DNA from: Limnomonas spitsbergensis
Lineage: Eukaryota; Chlorophyta; Chlorophyceae; Chlamydomonadales
Direction of reading: 5' to 3'
DNA length: 64,000 nt
Assembly: GCA_037349105.1 (NCBI GenBank)
Contig: JAYJMM010000083.1
Span: 62,001 to 126,000 of the forward strand
Shown here piece after piece: positions 1 to 12,600 of the stretch (positions within the stretch are counted from its first letter, which is position 1; each line of letters starts with the position of its first letter). A model generated the notes under the pieces. The model saw only the letters and a list, made by a program, of their open reading frames with translations. It did not search any database and was not told the origin of the DNA. Position numbers and translations under genes: made by a program.

Positions 1-2726
1 CTGCTCCCGCTGCCGCTGCTGCCATCGCGCGCGGCGGGCGAGGCATCGCCCGTACCATTGCCGCCATTGCCGCGGACACCACTCTGTCTCGAGAAGGCTC
101 TGTCCTCCCGTCCAACACCACCCCGGCCGCCGCCGCCGACGTCGTCGTAATACCTCGAGATAGACAGCGACAGCAAAATGTCCGACGCAGAGTGCAGGGG
201 CATGCCCACCAGGCCGCCGTCTGTACCGCCGCCGTCCACACTGTCGCCAGTACTGCCGAGCCGCGGCATGTGCCGCAGAGCCGTGGCCTCAAGGATGGCC
301 AGCAGGGGGCCATCTCGCCAGGACGGCAGCGGGTTTGGAGGCGCTGCAGTGCATCGTATACCTCTGTCCGTGTACCGGCCATTGCGAAACCGAGATACGG
401 TCCACCCGGCAGTCGTGCCCCGGTCGTCGCCAGGCCAGGCAATGGTCCCGCCGTTGCTCTCATGCCAGGCGGGCAGCTGATTGTGGCGGGGCCCGTCTGA
501 GCAGCTGCCGTTCCTGAAACCGCCGCCGCCGTAAACATCGTCATCCCTAGCAACGTCCCTCCTGCCATAGCCTACCCTGGCGCTGCAGCTGCTCTTACCC
601 CCGTCACTCTCGCTGATGGCGTCTTCCCTGCTGCTTCTGTGTCTGTTCCTGCTGCTGTTCCTGCTGCTGCTGCTGCCACTGCAGTCACCCCCGTTGCTGC
701 TGCTGCTGCTACTGCAGTCACCCCCGTTGCTGCCACTGCTCCTGTTACAGCTCGTCCCGATGCCAGCTTTCAGCCTGCAGTCACGCCCTTCTCTCCGGGC
801 GCAGCCGCCCTCTGAGCGGGGGTCGCCTGCACCTCCGATGGAGCAGCTTGAGGGGTCCGCCTGGCAGCCGCGGCCAGAGCAGCCAGCCCCGCCGTGGTGG
901 CAGATCTGACTACTCTCTGGATACAACAAGTGGCTGCTGCTGCTGCTGCTGGTGCCGCTACCGCCGCTGCTGCTGCTGTCGCTGCTGCTGCCGTTGTTGT
1001 TGCCGCTACAGCTGCTGCTGCTGCCGTCACTGTTCCTGCTGCTCCTGCTGCTGTTAAAATAAGGAAACTTCACAGAAGCCTCTGCCAAGGGCTGTTGCAT
1101 CCACGGCAGCCACCGCTGCTGCTGCTTCTGCTGCCCGCGCTCCGGCTGAGTCCGCAGCAGCGGCGGCGGCGGCGCCCGGTTGAACGCCATCGCTATATGG
1201 ACCAGCTGCACGTGGCAGCGCTCGTCAAACAGGTGGCTTCGGAGCAGCCAGCTGAGCGAGGCTGCCAGTGCGTCCCAGGTTTGGGGGATGAACCTCGAGC
1301 CCTCCGGATCCAGCCGGGACAGGCTGTGGCAAACGATCGATAGATCTTTGAGCGCGCGAAAGGGCGCAGCTTCTGGGCACTTGGGTGGCGCACATTCCGC
1401 AGTTATGCGTTTGACAGGCTCGTGCAGCTCTGGGGCTGTGTACCGCCCAAAGTGCCCGCCGACCCCTGCCCTGCTTGAGTGAGGGTCTGCCTGCCATGCC
1501 ACCTCACGCCAGCCCTCGCCTCCCTGGGCCTCATGCAGGCGCTCGGGCACCGACAGCTGCCTCATCACGCGGTCCGTCGCAGCATGCACAAGCTGGTCAA
1601 CGTCGTCAGGCAGCCACTCGGCCCGCCCCGCGCGCACAGCGCCATGCAGGAGAGCAGCAGTCCGACGGAGGCTTAGACGCGTAAGGCCCGGCGCCCCAGG
1701 CGCAAGCAGCCTCAGCGCCCGATCTGCCAGAAGCTGCCACACGCTGCTGCGCTCAGCTGAGGCCCGCTCGAGGGGCGCCCGGGGGGCGTCTGATTGGGAA
1801 GACCCAGAGGATGCACCACGCAACGGCGTCGACCCGTCGCCAGGAGACAGCTCGAACATCCTGCATAAAACTATCGATGCCAGGTCGGAGGGCCCGCTGA
1901 GTTTCATGTGTCTAAAAAGGTTTTGGCTGTGAGAGGGAGCTCCGCTCCTCCCCACACGCGCCGCGGCCGCGGCCACAGCATGCTCGGCCGCGGCCAGCGC
2001 AAGCGAAAGCTCCGCGGCGTCCTTGGCACATGATGCCTGGCTCTTTGGCAGGGGCTGCCGCTGCAGTAAGGGAGATGCCCACTGCCGGTGTGACTCTTCA
2101 AGCAGCTTTTTGTCAGGCAGCCCTCTGTAATTTTGCTCAACCAAGACAGTGTCCTCGGCACAGGATGCCTGTCGCTTTGGCAGGGGCTGCTGCGTCGGGA
2201 ACAGCGCTTCCCGCTGCCGGCCTGACCCTTGAAGCAGCTTGCTGTCAGGTTGCCCTTCAAACTTTTCTGGTCTCTGCCCAACCATGACGGGGTAATTGGA
2301 GCGGCTTGCTCCAGTGACACTAGTCAGCCGGCTCTTTTCCTCTTTATTTTTTGGTTGGCTACCTGCTCGTTCAAGAGCCGGCGGCGATGATGGCTTGTCA
2401 GGTTGCCCTTGGCGTTTCTGCTCAACAAGGACGGGGTCTCTGGAGCGGCCAGCACCAGTGACAGCCGGCAGCCTTTTCCCCCTTTTTTTCTTTTTTCCCT
2501 GAGGGCTCCCTGCTCGATCAAGAGGCGGCGATGCCGATGGCTTGGTCTCCGCCCTCTTGGCAGCTCTGGCCACTGCTTGCTCAGAAGCTGCTGCTGCTGC
2601 CCGACTAGCTCCAGTTGCCACGCCACCATCTCCAGCAGTCACAGGCAGCCATGCCCATGGCACTGCCGACGAGTGTTTCTGGCGGATATCATGGTGCTGC
2701 TTATGCCTCCGTTGCCGCCGCTGCAT
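1..2726 (-). CDS. Large low-complexity protein, C-terminus beyond left edge
   Basis: The minus strand is open without a stop from 2813 to base 1. An in-frame TGA lies at 2814-2816, and the first in-frame ATG is at 2726 with a G at -3, so at least 908 residues are encoded and the end lies outside the window. Residues about 1-120 are rich in Arg, Lys and Ala and could include a targeting peptide. Residues about 120-270 are Gln/Pro/Lys-rich with loosely repeated segments. Residues about 274-515 are a dense helical region with many Leu, Trp and Ala (for example WQLLADRALRLLAP and HVQLVHIAMAF). A Ser/Asn/Gly-rich stretch coded by AGC runs follows at about 556-720. The helical pattern recalls algal OPR/RAP-type organelle RNA-binding proteins, but I see no diagnostic motif. 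Upstream exons cannot be excluded. Function is not recognised. Confidence 0.6.
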   Translation of the reverse strand, partial: MQRRQRRHKQHHDIRQKHSSAVPWAWLPVTAGDGGVATGASRAAAAASEQAVARAAKRAETKPSASPPLDRAGSPQGKKKKRGKRLPAVTGAGRSRDPVLVEQKRQGQPDKPSSPPALERAGSQPKNKEEKSRLTSVTGASRSNYPVMVGQRPEKFEGQPDSKLLQGSGRQREALFPTQQPLPKRQASCAEDTVLVEQNYRGLPDKKLLEESHRQWASPLLQRQPLPKSQASCAKDAAELSLALAAAEHAVAAAAARVGRSGAPSHSQNLFRHMKLSGPSDLASIVLCRMFELSPGDGSTPLRGASSGSSQSDAPRAPLERASAERSSVWQLLADRALRLLAPGAPGLTRLSLRRTAALLHGAVRAGRAEWLPDDVDQLVHAATDRVMRQLSVPERLHEAQGGEGWREVAWQADPHSSRAGVGGHFGRYTAPELHEPVKRITAECAPPKCPEAAPFRALKDLSIVCHSLSRLDPEGSRFIPQTWDALAASLSWLLRSHLFDERCHVQLVHIAMAFNRAPPPPLLRTQPERGQQKQQQRWLPWMQQPLAEASVKFPYFNSSRSSRNSDGSSSSCSGNNNGSSSDSSSSGGSGTSSSSSSHLLYPESSQICHHGGAGCSGRGCQADPSSCSIGGAGDPRSEGGCARREGRDCRLKAGIGTSCNRSSGSNGGDCSSSSSSNGGDCSGSSSSRNSSRNRHRSSREDAISESDGGKSSCSARVGYGRRDVARDDDVYGGGGFRNGSCSDGPRHNQLPAWHESNGGTIAWPGDDRGTTAGWTVSRFRNGRYTDRGIRCTAAPPNPLPSWRDGPLLAILEATALRHMPRLGSTGDSVDGGGTDGGLVGMPLHSASDILLSLSISRYYDDVGGGGRGGVGREDRAFSRQSGVRGNGGNGTGDASPAARDGSSGSGS

Positions 2727-2813
2727 TGCCAGCAGCTGTGGGCCGCAGCAAGGGATTGCCCCAGGTACATGGAACGTTTCTGCCTGATGGGCGTGACATG
2801 CATGACAGGCAAT

Positions 2814-3618
2814 TCAGCCCCATGCGTACCATGTATGAGTTGGAGCAAGAACAGGGGATAATCTTCTGAGTCTGCAACTGTGTTACAGCAGTACCTGCTT
2901 CAATAGCTTAGCAGCGGCAACCAGCAAGCTTGCAGACTGCCTGCACGATAGGGCGGAGGCAAATTAAATGAGCGAATCGACATCGTATCATTCAAATTTA
3001 CAAGTGGGTTGCTGCTGCTGTCATTTGATCAGCGCGACACACCTGTCGCCGATTTGAAGCAGGTGGAGGCTACCCTTCCTTGCCTCAGCGCAGCTGGACC
3101 CTGCGCATCCAGATCCAACCACTTCAATCCATGCATCTGATACGATCCCACATGAAGAAGATTGTCGGCTTGCTTCTCGCACCATTTGACACAGCAGCGA
3201 TAAGACCTGGCAAGCGCCAGGCCTGTCTCATGAAGCAATGAAATCGCACATGCCTGACATAATCCAGCGATCATTTGCAGGTTAGAGGAGGCTCTATGGG
3301 AAAGAGATCGGATGCCCCGAAACCAGGGATCTCACTCATTTCGCTGGAAACGAGCTTTGTGACTCATGCACCCGATCGTGCCGCTAGCGATGGATTGCTC
3401 GCCGTAATTTTATTCATTCCGTTTAAATTTATACTGTCATTTTATATCTGGAGGACGCGGTCAAACACCTGTGTGGAGCAACTTGTGTGTCACTCCTCCG
3501 TTCTTCTGAGCTACCATGCGCGCGCAAGGAGGGCCGCAGAAGCTGCGGTTCACCATAATATCCTGTTCGAGCGAGGATGGGGTGGGATGCAAATATGTGT
3601 ACGCATGCACAAGTGACC
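2814..3618. other. Intergenic region between divergent genes
   Basis: This stretch separates the minus-strand gene on the left from the plus-strand CEP104-like gene. Codons before the first ATG on either side may be untranslated leader. It should hold both promoters, but I could not identify a TATA box or another defined element. No convincing coding frame was found. Confidence 0.4.
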
Positions 3619-6600
3619 ATGCACCACGCTGATACTCCCTTCATCCCGCTGTCTTTGTCTGATACTTCGGGCTACATTGAAGAATGTGTCACACCTGGAA
3701 TTGCACTGTCACAGGACGGCCCAGCGCGCGAGCTGCTGTACCACAGTCCGCAGTCCAGGGGCTGGGTTTCGTCCAGGTGCGCTGGCTGTCGAACACTGGA
3801 TCCACCTGAAGTGCTCCAACGACAGTCGTGTCCATCATCACTCGTATCATCCGCAACCTCGCCTTGGTTTCCAACCCGCTCTGTCGACGTATGTCTCCCA
3901 GGTTTCCCAACTACCCTCAAGAGATCCTAATCAAGCTGGAGCAACCCTGCAAAGTGCAGCAGATCCAGATTCTATCACATGAATACAAGGTGCGACTACT
4001 GCTCGCATGCCGCGCACGCTCCCTGCCTCCCCATGCATAAACAAACCCGTCCATGCCTCTCATTTTCATCCTTGTTGCTGTGAATTCACCTCCACCCCAA
4101 AACCTGCGTCCCTAACGGAGAGGACTACGCGGCCATGATGGACTCCTAGGCATATGTGTATCATGATTCCGGAGAAAGCGGGTGTCATGAGCACTTGCGT
4201 GTCATGAGCAAGCAGATGTCTTGAGCATATGGTTCACCTGCCACCAATGTCACAAGTACAAGGGCATGGCCTGGCATGGACTTCTGCCGTGGCCTGGCAT
4301 GGACTCCTGCTGTGGCCTTGGCATGGCACCAGTGTCACAAGTGCATGGGCATGGCATGGCATGGCCTCCTGTCGTGGCCTGGCATGGACTCCTTCCGTGG
4401 CCGTGGCATGGCTCCAATGTCACAAGTGCATTGGCATGGTATGGCATGGACTCCTGCCGCGGCCTGGCATGGCACCAATGTCACAAGTGCATGGGCATGG
4501 CATGGCATGGACTCCTGCCGTGGCTGTGGCATGGACTCCTGCTGTGGCATATGCCTCCACGCTGCTTTATCCCCCACCCCCCCACCTGCGTAGATTGCCT
4601 CCAAGGTAGAGGTATTTGTGAGCCAGCCTGCAGCTGGGCAGGAGGCCACCGCTCAGTTCAAGCGCTTAGGCTACCTCTCATTTGATAGCAATGAGCGCAG
4701 CAACCACCAGGTGAGCCAGGAACAGGTTTGGGCACTTTCGTTTGTGAGGGGTGAGCCAAGGACAGGTTTGGGCACTTTCGTTTGTGAGGGGTGAGCCAAG
4801 GACAGGTTTGTGCACTTCCGTTTGTGAGGGGTGAGCCAGGGACAGGCTTAGGCACTTTCGTTTGTGAAGTGTGAGCCAGGGACAGGTTTGGCCATAACCA
4901 GGTTCACGCCTGCCGTATTTGGTCCCTGCGTAAACGGTACGCCCTGAGGTTTGGATCAAGGAAGCCACCCGTTCGGCCGTAGCACTAGGTGAGCTACCCT
5001 GCTTGGGCATTTATTCTGTGAGGGGTGAGCCAGGGACAGGCTTTGGCAATGGGCACTTCTGTCTGTGAGGGTTGAAATAGGCACTTCGGCAACTTCCATG
5101 CTTGACTCTCTCCCTGAACCCTATACCCTGCAGGCACGTGAGCTAAACCCTAAACCCTAAACCCTGCAGACACGTGAGCTAAACCCCAAACCCCGAACAC
5201 TAAACCCTAAACCCTAAACCCTACAGGCACGTGAGCTCAAGAGTGTGCACGTCAGCGTGCCAGCCACCGTGCTGCGATTCGTCATACATCGCAGTCACGT
5301 GAACAAGCTAAACATCTACAACCAGGTCAGTGACCCCCGATTGAGGTGTATACCATAGACTTTGTTTCCTCCGCGAACGAAATAAATATAGTCTTAAAGG
5401 TCTCCAGTGAAGCGCGCTTCACTGGAGACCTTTTTTTGACGTCCCAAATGTGGTGTTTTCCGCTTAAGTTCGGGTTTTCATGAGGCGCGACGGCGAAAAA
5501 ATATTAATCCCTTGCGGAGGCAAAGAGCGTCTACGGTACCCTGACCCTACACGTGTAACATTCCCGTATATTCCGGCTCTGCTATTCATTATCTACTTTG
5601 GGGGGTTGGCGGACCAGATGCGCGCTAAAATAATACCGATAATTAACATCGTCGCTGTGCGGCCAGTCAGTCACGGGTCAAACCCACCAAGTTTTTTATT
5701 TACCAGTATGAAGTACGGTATGAAAGAATTCGTGCGCTAGCGCGCAAATGGTTCATTCATCTTCCGTTCATTTATTGCTGACTGTTTTTTTTTAGTTTCG
5801 TTGAGTTGACTGTGCATACCGTGGTGGCTGTGTGGACCTGAATTATTTTTTTGGACCGGCTGCGTGACTCGAAAATGAATTGTAAAAAAATAGGGTGCTG
5901 ATCTGCGTGGAATGATGTGTTCAACGCATGTGCGTTAAATCCAGGAAAATATGCACAATCAGGGTGCGCGAACCCTATCCGGTACAACACCCCAACCCCA
6001 ACCCTAACCCCAGCAATAATCTAGGTTAATGAGGGTTGATCCTAACCCCACACCTTTTACCCCTTACTCTAGACCTCAACCTCAACCCTAACCCCAGCCC
6101 TAACCTAGGTCAATGAAGGTAAGGCCATAAACCCTGAACCAGCATTCTGAAAATTTACAATCGGGTGAAGGACTCGATGAGGTTTGACCCTGTGCCCTTG
6201 ACCCGTACCTTACATGCCCAACATCTACCACGGGGTCCATGTGGGTGGAGAACCCGAAACCTGAACCCTAATTCTGGAGGCACGGCTTCTGTTTTCAATG
6301 TTTGGTCTTCCTTTTCTGGGATCCCGCGGTGTGAAAAATGTGAAAAGTGTGGACGTGAGACCAGAGGCAGCAAAAATGTGAACATATCGAAACCTTGGAG
6401 TAAGTAAGAGAACATTTCACCTCCACACTGCGCATATCCACGCCCTGGGCATTGTGAGGGCCGTGACAAAACCTGTTATGGGTCTTGGCTTAGGGTTCAG
6501 AGTTGAGGTGAAGGGTTTAGAGGAAGGGTTTATGTGTAGGATTTAGGTGAAGGGTGAGGCGTTTAGGTGAAGAGTTCAGAGTTAATGTGTGAGGTGAATG

Positions 6601-9600
6601 TTTCATTTTGAATTTTCAGTGAAACCCTGAACCCTTCAAATCTCACTAGAGCCATCAGGAGGCGTGCCATCCTAGTAGCCCGACAATGGATAGGGCCCAT
6701 ATGTGACTCAGCTACTTGTTAGTTACTCTCCAGCCTCCAGCTGGAAGGCCCAAGGGTGATTCAGCTATATGTCAGCTACAATCCTGATTCTGGCTGGAGG
6801 CACCAGGTGTGATTCAGCTTTATGTCAGCTACACTCCTTCGGGCCGGAGAAGCCTAGGCGTGGCCGAGCCAGCCATGCTACTATTTTGGCCCTGATTTTG
6901 GCCCTGATTTAGCCTCAGGTGGCGGCAGTGCGTTCACCAATGCTGGCCCTGTGCCTGAGGAAGGAAATAGTGTTGCTGCCCCAAAGCTACAAAGCGTGTG
7001 TGTTATCGAAATTATGTACAGAAAAAACGACCTGCAAGAATAGCGAACCCTACATCTGAACCCTTCACCCTGAAACTGGCGCCGCAAGGGTCCAGGCTTA
7101 ATCCTGAACCCTCCCCACACGGCACCTGCTTAAGTTCCAAGGTTGAGGTTCAACCGTATGAGCCACATGGGTTTAATCTTAACCCTAGGTGACCCGAAGG
7201 TTCATGCTTGGCCCTTGACCCTTCTCACACATCACGATGTGTGGTGTGATGGTCCTCCCCTGGCCTAGGGTTTAGGCTTTGTATCCTAGGGTTTAAGCCT
7301 CATGTTTTAGGGTTAGGGTCAACCCTTGCCCCTTCTCACACATCACGAGGTGTGGTGTGACGGCACGCCCCTGTTTTAGGGTTTAGGCTTTACAATGAAG
7401 GGGTAAAGGCTTGAGCCGTTCAACTGTTGAGGGTCAAGGCTTCTCCCCAATCCCTTGCCAAACAACAAGATGTTTGGTGTGATGGCGCGCCCCCTTCGGT
7501 TGTGTGCCGCAGACTCGCGGGTAGATTAAAGGCTTGAGTTTGAGGGTCAGGGCTTTTCACATATATCCAGAGGTGATTGATGGCGCGCCCCTTTGGTTGC
7601 GTGTTGCAGGTTGGGCTTGTGGCTCTAAACTTGATTGGCGAGCCCATCAGCGCCGGTCCGGACATGCCGCCCGGAGGCTACCTTCAGCTGCACGCGCAGC
7701 CCACACGGGAGGTGCGGAGCTGTTAAGGGTTTAGGGTTCAGCTGCACGCGCAGCCCACACGGGAGGTGTGGAGCTGTTAAGGGTTTAGGGTTCAGCTGCA
7801 CGCGCAGGCCACACGGGAGGTGCAGAGCTGTTCAGGGTTTAGGGTTTAGGGTTCAGCTGCACGCGCAGCCCACGCGGGAGGTGCAGACCTGTTCAGGTTC
7901 GAGGGTTTAGGGTTCAGCTGCACGCGCAGCCCACTCGGGAGGTGCGGAGCTGTTCAGGGTTTAGGGTTTAGCTGTTTCGGATGAAGGGTTCAGCTGCACG
8001 TGCAGCCCACGCGGGAGGTGCGGAGCTGCTTGCTTAAGCTTCAGCTACACTTCATTTACATCACGGCCTACGGCCGAGGGGGCTGTGTGTGCAGGAAGAG
8101 CTGCTGCTCAGGCGGATGGTCGTATGTCAAGGTCAAGTTTTGGTCCCAGTGGTGGCCACACGGCAATTTAACGCCCAGACCAGCGTTTTTTTTCTCGTGC
8201 GCTAGACCTCCGTTGGGGGTCTGCAGGGTAGCCACTGCTGGGTCGGTTGGCGTCAAACGTTTTGACCCACCTAAGGTCCGGAGTCCAGGTGGGCAGGGCT
8301 TGCCACACCTGCCACCCACGGCCATAGGCTACAGCAGAAATGTACATTTCGGATACAGCTGGGGTGTGCTTAAAAAATCGGCCGCCTACCCTCACACCCT
8401 GGCAGCTCTCAATGGTTGCGATGCGCTGTCAGGTACATCATACACGTGTACATCATGTACATACACAATGTGCTCTGCCATGCAATGCGCTGTTATTCAA
8501 CACGTTGCTATGCAACGCGCTACCATTCAACACGCTGCCATGCATCGCGCTGCCATTCAACACGCTGCCATGCAACGTGCTGCTATTTAACACGCTGCCA
8601 TGCAACGCGCTGCCATTCAACACGCTGCTATGCAACGCGCTGCCATTCAACACGCTGCCATTCAACACGCTGCCATGCAACGTGCTGCCATTCAGCACGC
8701 TGCCATGCAACGTGTTGCCATTCAACACGCTGCCATTCAACACGCTGCCATTCAACACGCTGCCATGCAACGCGCTGCCATTCGACATGCTGCCATGCAA
8801 CACGCTGCCATTCAACACGCTGCCATGCAACGCGCTGCCATTCGACATGCTGCCATGCAACGTGCTGCCATTCGACACGCTGCCATACAACGTGCTGCCA
8901 TGCAACGCGCTGCCATTCAACACGCTGCCATGCAACGCCCTGCCATGCAACACGCTGCCATGCAACGCGCAGCCATTCAACACGCTGCCATGCAACGCGC
9001 TGCGATTCAACACGCTGCCATGCAACGCGCTGCCATTCAACACGCTGCCATGCAGCGCCCTGCCATTCAACGCCCTGCCATGCAACCCCTGCCATGCAAC
9101 GCCCTGCCATGCAACGCCCTGCCATGCAACGCCCTGTCATGCAGCGCCCTGCCATGGAACGCCCTGCCATGCAACACGTAGCTATGCAACGCCCTGCCAT
9201 GCAACGCGTTGCTATGCAGCGCCCTGCCATGCAGCACCCTGCCACGTAACGCCCTGCCATGCAGTTTCTTCTATGCAACGCCCTGCCATGCAACGCCCTG
9301 CCGAGCAACACCCTGCCGTGCAACGCCCTGCCATGCAACGCCCTGCCACGCAACACCCTGCCATGCAGTTCCCTGCCATGCAACGCGTGTGCCACCGTGT
9401 GCCACCCTGTGAATATGACATGCTTTTGTACTGTAGGTTGCATACTACAATGCGGCGGCTGCAGACATTGCTGACCTGAACCTGGACATACACGTGGACA
9501 CCGTGACGGCAACCAAGATCCGTGAGTTGCGAGATGTAGATCTGCACGGTTGTAGGGGGAGGGTGGGTTTCTGGACAGACATAAGTAGCCGTGGAATCCC

Positions 9601-12600
9601 GGAGCCTGTGTTTTTACCGCTTCGACTGCAACATGGCACTGCAGCGAAGCTTGAGAGAAAGAGTTGCATGACACCTGTCAGGAGAACTGAAAGGAAACCT
9701 TTCTTAAAGACTCAGAGGAAGCATGGGAGAAAGTTGTACAGGTCACCTCAGGGGCATTCTTGGTTTTTTACGAGATCCTCGCCCTATAAAGAGTCCTGAT
9801 GGCTTATATGAAACCATAGACGCAGCCCTGGATTTTGGACAAACACTGGATGTTTACCGAGCCATGATCGTTTGGAGGCAGCCTGCGAAGAAGCCCTTGG
9901 TCAAGTCTTAGAAGGATTATAAGAAGAAATCTTAGAAAAGTCTTAGAAAAAGTCTTAGAAAAAGTCTTAGAAGGAGCCTTAAAAGAAGTCTCATAAGGAG
10001 TATAAGAAACAGTCATGGTGACGGTTTTGATGTGGCTTCGGGCCCAAGCTGTGCTGTTCCCTTAACCCGCATACCCCTAGGGGGGCGTAGTTTTCTTCCT
10101 TTCTTTCTTAAGACACAGCCTTTAAAGGAGACTGGAAGAAGCCATAACCCTTCACCCTAAACCACTTTGGTTGCAGGGGAGCTGGCCCCAGCCAACTAAG
10201 GGTTTAGGGTTTTAACTCTTAGCCCTTAACCACTTGGGTTGCAGGGGAGCTGGTCCGAGCCAACTTGGGGTTTGGGGTTTTGACCCTTAACCATAAGCCA
10301 CTTTGGTTGCATGGAAGCTGGCCTGAGTCAACTTCGGGTTTAGGGCTTTAACCCTTAGCCCTTAACCACTTTGGTTGCAGGGGAGCTGGCCCGAGCTAAG
10401 GATGCGGCTGTGGCCCGAGAGGACTATGATGAGGCCAAGAGGATTAAGGCGGGGATCGATAGGTTGAAGGTGGGAACTGCGTTGAGGGTTTGGGTTTGAA
10501 AGTCACACTGGGTTGAGGGTTGAAGGTGGGAACTGGTTTGAGGGTTTAGGATTTGGGGTTGACGGCCACACTGGGTTTAGGGTTGAAGGTGGAAACTGGG
10601 TTGAGGGTTTGGGGTTTGGGTTGAAGGCTACACTGGGTTTAGGGTTAAGGGTTGAAGGTCACACTGGGTTTAGGGTTTAGGGTTGAAGGTCACACTGGGT
10701 TGAGGGTTAAGGGTTGAAGGTCACACTGGGTTGAGAGTTTATGATTGAAGGTGGGAACTGGGTTGAAGGTTTACGGTTGTATGTCACACTGTGTTGGGAG
10801 TTTATGATTGAAGGTGGGAACTGGGTTGGGGGGTTATGATTGAAGGTGGGTACTGGGTTGAGGGTTTAAGGCTGTAGGTCACCCTGGGTTGAGGGTTCAG
10901 GATTGAAGGTGGGAACTGGGTTTAGGGTTGATGCTCAAAAGTAGGGTGAGTGTTTATGGTTGAGGGTCAGGGTCTTGGTTGATGGTGCCGAGTTGAGGAG
11001 GTGGAAACTGGGTTGAGGTTCAGGGTTGAGAGGCTGATCTGGTTTGGAAGTTGCTGTTGGCGTTAATTAAAGGTTCCTGTGTAGGTGTTGCTGGTGGCGT
11101 TTAGGGCTCCGGATCTATGGGTTCGGGTGTCTTTAAAAATAAAGTAAAATGTTGTTGTTTTTGATGGGAATAAAAAGTGTAAATGGAAGTTTACATTCCT
11201 GCTGCATGCGGGAGCCTCCTCCGCCGCCTCCGATTCGGTGATTCTGGTCGTCTCCTAATGCATACTTGGTCGCCTCTGCTTTTAGGTGATTTTGATCCCC
11301 CAATATATACCGTACTTTGTTGTACAGTACATTTGCTTTGCCTTCCCTCATAAATAACGTTGTATGGGGTGAGGGATCCATGACTTAACTGATTCTCGAT
11401 TGTCAGCGACAGCTTCCAGTCAGAAATGAAGAGCTTTTGCTGACAGTTTGCCCTGAGGGCGGCATCGAAAGAAAACGTAATATGCTGCTCGAGGGAAGGC
11501 AACCCAAATCAACGGTATCTTAAAACCTTAAAAACTAGACTGCTTGACGGGTTTGGTGATTCTGGTCCCCAAATGCGTTTTTTTAAATCTCAACCAGGGG
11601 ATCTTAACCACATACTTGGCCGCCTCAGGTTTGGAGATTCTGGTCCCCATAGGTATATTTGGTTGTTCCTGAACCATATATTTGAACGCCCCAGCTTCGG
11701 AGATTCTGGTCCCCAAATATATTTCTTTCCTATGTTTTAGTTGTTGGTTCATGTCTTATTTTCCCGTTAAGGTCCAAAGCTTCACCGCACTATGGCCGGT
11801 GACTCGAGCAGAGCACGACTGGCCGCGCTTCAGGCCTCTGGCTGGAGGCCAAGTGGTACCTGAAACAAAGCTGTAATGTAGCTGTTATGTAGCTGAACCA
11901 CAAGAAAAGGAGCCCTGACGGGTTCTCCCCTCTCTGCCTTTGCAGGTTGTCATTGAGAAGATCGCTCAGCTTGAGGCTTAAACCTTAAACCCTGAACCCT
12001 CAACCCTCAACCCTTAACCCTTTGAAGGTTGTCGGTCAGAAGATCGCTCAGCTCGAGGCGCGCAAGCGAGCGGCTGTGGAAAAGGAAGATTACGACACGG
12101 CCAAGACCATCAAGGTGGATAAACCCTACGCCCCTAACAAGGGGACGGCTGGTGATCAAACCCTAAATTCTAAACCCTAAGACCATCAAGGTGATCCAAC
12201 CCTAAATTCTAAACCCTAAGACCATCAAGGTGATCCAACCTTAAATTCTAAACCCTAAGACCATCAAGGTGATCCAACCCTAAATTCTAAACCCTAAGAC
12301 CATTAAGGTGATCCAACCCTAAATTCTAAACCCTAAGACCATCAAGGTGATCCAACCCTAAATTCTAAACCCTAAGACCATCAAGGTGATCCAACCCTAA
12401 ATTCTAAACCCTAAGACCATCAAGGTGATCCAACCCTAAATTCTAAACCCTAAGACCATCAAGGTGATCCAACCCTAAATTCTAAACCCTAAGACCATCA
12501 AGGTGATCCAACCCTAAATTCTAAACCCTAAGACCATCAAGGTGATCCAACCCTAAATTCTAAACCCTAAGACCATCAAGGTGATCCAACCCTAAATTCT

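Larger units (their letters stand above)
3619..7711 (+). other. CEP104: CEP104 N-terminal beta-sandwich domain (exons 1-5)
   Basis: These five exons encode the CEP104-type N-terminal domain. Visible family landmarks are PARELLYHSPQSRGW in exon 1, RFPNYPQEILIKL and QIQILSHEYK in exon 2, FKRLGYLSFDSNERS in exon 3, ARELKSVHV and HRSHVNKLNIYNQ in exon 4, and VGLVALNLIGE in exon 5. They occur in the order known from human CEP104. Introns 1, 2 and 3 are short (0.1-0.6 kb) and intron 4 is 2.3 kb. Confidence 0.85.

Noticed and set aside
3275..3616. Plus frame starting ATGGGAAAGAGATCGG as first exon of the CEP104-like gene
   Set aside because: It is in another frame from exon 1, shows no similarity to the CEP104 N-terminus, and no in-phase junction to 3715 was found.
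5396..5440. Palindrome plus T run as a terminator
   Set aside because: It lies inside an intron of a eukaryotic gene; a bacterial-type terminator makes no sense here.
8340..9674. Long frames of up to 379 codons on both strands
   Set aside because: They follow a 15-bp tandem repeat, are open in several frames at once and lie inside an intron; periodicity explains them.
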